Below are positions 61,309 through 64,000 of a DNA stretch of 64,000 bases, one piece after another. The position numbers were made by a program, and so were the translations under genes. Where the stretch lies: the NCBI RefSeq assembly GCF_014196535.1, contig NZ_JACIDU010000002.1, forward strand, positions 62,001 through 126,000. Reading direction: 5' to 3'. The DNA is from Allorhizobium borbori (GTDB lineage Bacteria; Pseudomonadota; Alphaproteobacteria; Rhizobiales; Rhizobiaceae). A model generated the notes under the pieces. That model made no database searches. It was not told the DNA's origin and saw nothing but the letters and a program-made list of their open reading frames with translations. Numbering within the stretch: position 1 is the first letter of the stretch; every line of letters starts with the position of its first letter.

Positions 61309-62271
61309 GTGAGTGTTGGTTTGCTGGCCCTGCTGGACGATGTCGCGGGGATCGCCAAGATTGCGGCGGCTTCGCTGGACGACGTGGCCGGACAGGCCGC
61401 CAAGGCCGGCGCGAAAGCCGCCGGCGCAGTGATCGACGACGCTGCGGTGACGCCGCGTTATGTCGATGGCTTCGCGGCAGAACGCGAGATCCCGATCGTC
61501 TGGAAAATCGCCAAGGGTTCGCTGCGCAACAAGCTGCTCATTCTCCTGCCGGTGGCACTCGCCCTTTCCGCCTTCCTGCCTGGCCTGATCACGCCGCTAC
61601 TCATGCTCGGCGGTCTTTATCTCTGCTATGAGGGAGCGGAAAAGGTGTTCGGCGCCCTCTTCCCCCACATGGCCCATGCCCATGAGGAGGAGGTCGGTTC
61701 GGTCGATCCCGCCGCCCGCTCACTGGAAGACCAGAAGGTCGCCGGCGCCATCAAGACGGATTTCATCCTCTCTGCCGAAATCATGACCATCGCGCTTTCG
61801 GCCATTCCCGAGGGCGGCTTCTGGATGGAAGCCGCCGTGCTCGCCATCGTTGGCGTCGGCATCACCGTCGCCGTCTATGGCGGCGTCGCGCTGATCGTGA
61901 AGATGGATGATGCCGGGCTTTATCTGGCCAGGAACGGTATCGGCGCGCTGACGCGCGGCTTCGGCCGCTCTCTGGTGAAGGCCATGCCGGTTCTCATGGC
62001 CATGCTGGGCGTGGCCGGCACTGCCGCCATGATCTGGGTCGGCGGCGGCATCGTGCTGCATGGCCTTGCAAGCTTCGGCCTCGGCGGCCCGGCCCACACG
62101 CTGGAGCACTGGGCGGAACTGGCAGGGCACGCCCTGCCCGCCGCCGCGGCCTTTGTGGAATGGGCCACCTTCGCCTTCGGCTCCGGCATTGCCGGCCTCC
62201 TGATCGGCGTATTGATGATCCCCGTTGCCGGTTATGTCATCGGCCCGCTGCTGAAGCGCCTGAAGCGATAG
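61309..62271 (+). CDS. DUF808 (YedI-like) inner-membrane protein
   Basis: A 320-residue membrane protein. The N-terminus VGLLALLDDVAGIAKIAAAS followed by AVTPRYVDGFAAEREIPIVW is diagnostic of DUF808. Then come four or five helices, including KLLILLPVALALSAFLPGLI. The function is unknown. It starts at GTG 61309 behind GGAGAG. It ends 1 bp from the convergent L,D-transpeptidase stop, an unusually tight junction. Confidence 0.9.
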   Translation: MSVGLLALLDDVAGIAKIAAASLDDVAGQAAKAGAKAAGAVIDDAAVTPRYVDGFAAEREIPIVWKIAKGSLRNKLLILLPVALALSAFLPGLITPLLMLGGLYLCYEGAEKVFGALFPHMAHAHEEEVGSVDPAARSLEDQKVAGAIKTDFILSAEIMTIALSAIPEGGFWMEAAVLAIVGVGITVAVYGGVALIVKMDDAGLYLARNGIGALTRGFGRSLVKAMPVLMAMLGVAGTAAMIWVGGGIVLHGLASFGLGGPAHTLEHWAELAGHALPAAAAFVEWATFAFGSGIAGLLIGVLMIPVAGYVIGPLLKRLKR

Positions 62272-62272
62272 T

Positions 62273-62911
62273 TTAGACCTTCGCTTCCTGAATGACCACG
62301 ACCTGCGTGCCCGGCTTCACACGCTCGTAGAGGTCGATCACATCGTGGTTCATCATGCGCACGCAACCACTGGACATGGCCTGTCCGATGGACCACGGCT
62401 GGTTGGTCCCGTGGATGCGGAACATCGTGTCGTTGCCGCCGCGATAGAGATACATGGCGCGCGCGCCGAGCGGGTTCGTTGGGCCACCGGCCATGCCGCC
62501 GGCATATTTGCCGTTCTTCTGCGGATCGCGGCGGATCATGTTCGGCGTCGGCGTCCAGGTCGGCCATTCCGCCTTGCGGCCCACATAGGCGGCGCCCCGA
62601 AGCGCAAGCCCCTGCCGACCGACGCCCACGCCATAACGCATCGCCTTGCCATCGCCGAGCACGTAATAAAGCCGGCGGGCAGGCGTATCGACGACGATGG
62701 TGCCAGCGGGATAGGAGGTCGGATAGGCGACTTCGGTGCGGCGCAGTTCCGGCTTGATCTTGCTGATTTCGACAGCCTTGAGCGGATGCTTTTCCTCCGG
62801 CTTTGCCCCGTAATGCGCCTGCTGCTCGGACCCCGTGGAGGCGCAACTCGCCAAAAACAGCAAGGGAAGACCAATCGTCAGGGCACGTCTCATCAGCGTC
62901 ATCTCGTTCAT
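62273..62911 (-). CDS. L,D-transpeptidase (YkuD) lipoprotein
   Basis: A 212-residue protein. A lipobox LASC follows the signal MRRALTIGLPLLF. The YkuD catalytic motif RIHGTNQPWSIGQAMSSGCV with Cys is intact, as is GTIVVDTPARRLYYVLGDG. Such enzymes make 3-3 peptidoglycan cross-links or attach proteins to the wall, and rhizobia carry many. The start could be any of three ATGs (62911, 62902, 62893); the GAGG site best suits 62902. Confidence 0.91.
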   Translation of the reverse strand: MNEMTLMRRALTIGLPLLFLASCASTGSEQQAHYGAKPEEKHPLKAVEISKIKPELRRTEVAYPTSYPAGTIVVDTPARRLYYVLGDGKAMRYGVGVGRQGLALRGAAYVGRKAEWPTWTPTPNMIRRDPQKNGKYAGGMAGGPTNPLGARAMYLYRGGNDTMFRIHGTNQPWSIGQAMSSGCVRMMNHDVIDLYERVKPGTQVVVIQEAKV

Positions 62912-63112
62912 CCTCGCAACGGCGTTCTTTGGAGGAAAAATTAACGAGTATGGTTAATGGACCTTTAAAAGTGTGAAGATAGCCGCATTTTCGTCTCATT
63001 TTCTGCCATTTTCACGCAGGCGTGACCCTCACGCTTTGCTGATTGAAAGATACGGATTTTCTACAAGATGACTGGAAAATAAAAACGCATCGCTCAATTC
63101 TCCCCCCGCCAC

Positions 63113-63691
63113 ATGATAAAACGCAGATCACAACAGCGGTTTTTCGGGGAGATTTTCATTACGGCCACCGTGACCTACCTGCGCGAGCCTGCTTCAGGCA
63201 CTGTGATTGCACCCGAGGATCTGCGCCGGTCCATGCGCAATCTGGCGGGCGGGGTTTGCGTCGTCACCGCCGGCAGTGGCGCTGACCGCTCGGGCGCAAC
63301 GGTCACCTCCGCCACCGCTCTTTCAGTCGATCCGCCAACGATGATCGTCAACATCAACCGCACCTCCTCGCTCTGGCCCCTCATCGCCCGCCACAACCAT
63401 TTCTGCATCAACATTCTCAGTGCCGGCCAGCGCGCCATCGCCGACAACTTCGCCGGCAAGGATGGGTTGAAGGGTGCCGAACGCTACCGTGACGGGGAAT
63501 GGATCACGCTGGAAAGCGGTGCACTGGCCCTGAAAGACGCGATCTCGGCCATCGATTGTGCCGTGGAAGACGTGATCGAGCGCCACACCCACGCCATCGT
63601 CATCGGTCGCGTCCTCGCCATCGAACCCGGCAGCAGCGGCGAACCCTTGATCTACCACGACGGCGCCTACGGCACCTTCGAGACGCGCTGA
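63113..63691 (+). CDS. Flavin reductase-like FMN-binding protein
   Basis: A protein of up to 192 residues. The flavin reductase core is clear: LRRSMRNLAGGVCVVTAG, SGATVTSATALSVDPPTMIV, and FCINILSAGQRAIADNF. Proteins of this family supply reduced FMN to a partner monooxygenase; no such partner is adjacent. The start is doubtful: ATG 63113 lacks a ribosome site and adds a basic leader (MIKRRSQQRFFGE), while GTG 63170 begins at the family-like part. The 201 bp upstream are AT-rich. Confidence 0.87.
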   Translation: MIKRRSQQRFFGEIFITATVTYLREPASGTVIAPEDLRRSMRNLAGGVCVVTAGSGADRSGATVTSATALSVDPPTMIVNINRTSSLWPLIARHNHFCINILSAGQRAIADNFAGKDGLKGAERYRDGEWITLESGALALKDAISAIDCAVEDVIERHTHAIVIGRVLAIEPGSSGEPLIYHDGAYGTFETR

Positions 63692-64000
63692 CCCTCGGCA
63701 AATTTCGATCACATCGCCATCAAAGGTGAGCCTGAGCACCGGAGCGGCCGCGGAATCGGGTTGTGGTTGCCCTATCAATTGTCCGCCGCGCACGACAGCC
63801 ATGTCGCGTCGCCGAAAGGTGTGTGGAGCATGCATCCTGCCGCTGAAAGGCTCACCAAACAAATGGTGAGGCTTTGCCGAAAGCAGGGAGACGAAGTGAG
63901 ATCGACCGGCCAAAAAGCCGCAAACCAAGAAGCTGACAAACTGCTCCCGCTCGTGCGAGCGGAACTTTGTCGCACCAGCCGGCAGCATGAAATTAGCCCG
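63692..64000. other. Right-edge region without a confident gene
   Basis: After the flavin reductase stop, I find no recognisable gene in 309 bp. A plus-strand frame from ATG 63830 stays open to the window end (57 codons, starting MHPAAERLTKQMVRLC), with GGAG too close to the ATG; it might be the 5' part of a gene continuing outside. Minus-strand frames here run antisense into the flavin reductase and look like shadows. Confidence 0.3.

Noticed and set aside
63323-63988. A 221-codon minus-strand frame at the right edge
   Set aside because: Most of it is antisense to the flavin reductase; the remainder has no domain or ribosome site.

Overview
The window is a GC-rich chromosomal stretch from an alphaproteobacterium of the order Rhizobiales, most likely family Rhizobiaceae (Agrobacterium/Rhizobium type). 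The evidence is a complete CtrA cell-cycle output module (SciP, CtrA, ChpT) beside FliJ and EipA, GANTC (CcrM-type) sites in front of cell-cycle genes, a tetrameric sarcosine oxidase operon (soxBDAG), a urt urea transporter operon, and many long antisense open frames typical of about 60% GC rhizobial DNA. I saw no rRNA, tRNA, CRISPR array, transposase or integrase. Assignments rest on reading the sequence and recalled family knowledge; no database search was possible.

Layout. 1-4.2 kb (minus): urtA-urtB-urtC of a urea ABC transporter, with urtC cut by the window edge. 4.4-10.2 kb: dps, a TerC-family membrane protein, then a sensor kinase whose input domain is an NCS1 (purine/cytosine/allantoin-type) permease, overlapped by its LuxR-type response regulator. 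Two near-identical palindromes (4346-4361, 5821-5840) lie in the urtA/dps and terC/kinase intergenic regions. 10.3-15.9 kb (minus): livH-M-G-F, a small membrane protein and livK (branched-chain amino-acid transport). 16.3-21.4 kb (minus): soxB-D-A-G. 21.6-23.6 kb: an orphan DUF2793 gene and an exopolysaccharide-type sugar transferase with a CtrA box.

23.8-28.5 kb is the cell-cycle hub: sciP, a GNAT gene, fliJ, ctrA, a single-domain receiver with degenerate active-site residues, chpT and eipA. CtrA binds and autoregulates, SciP restrains it and ChpT feeds it phosphate. 28.6-37 kb holds housekeeping and stress genes: a coiled-coil membrane protein, a SpoU methyltransferase, rluD, rpoH, a SoxR/MFS pair with a textbook 19-bp-spacer promoter, a GNAT protein and an alpha/beta hydrolase. 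37-42.3 kb: a 728-residue disordered membrane protein of unknown function downstream of purA, an EamA exporter and a small secreted protein.

42.6-50.6 kb is the most interesting accessory locus: a creatininase-family hydrolase, a LysR regulator, an NMT1/TauT-type ABC transporter, a cytosine-deaminase-like amidohydrolase, a GlcD-type FAD oxidase and an NAD(P)H:quinone-type flavoprotein. The same inverted repeat (GCATCA-N14-TGRTGC-TTTTC) precedes the creatininase gene and sits between the LysR gene and the transporter operon, tying them into one putative regulon for uptake and breakdown of an unidentified cyclic nitrogen compound.

50.7-64 kb: a PRC-barrel protein, a lipoprotein transglycosylase, a RidA/aldehyde dehydrogenase pair, an mhqO/mhqD-like quinone-stress pair, ung, glyoxalase I, a BigR/SqrR-like ArsR repressor with a cysteine pair, fadD, pgi, a DUF808 protein, an L,D-transpeptidase and a flavin reductase.
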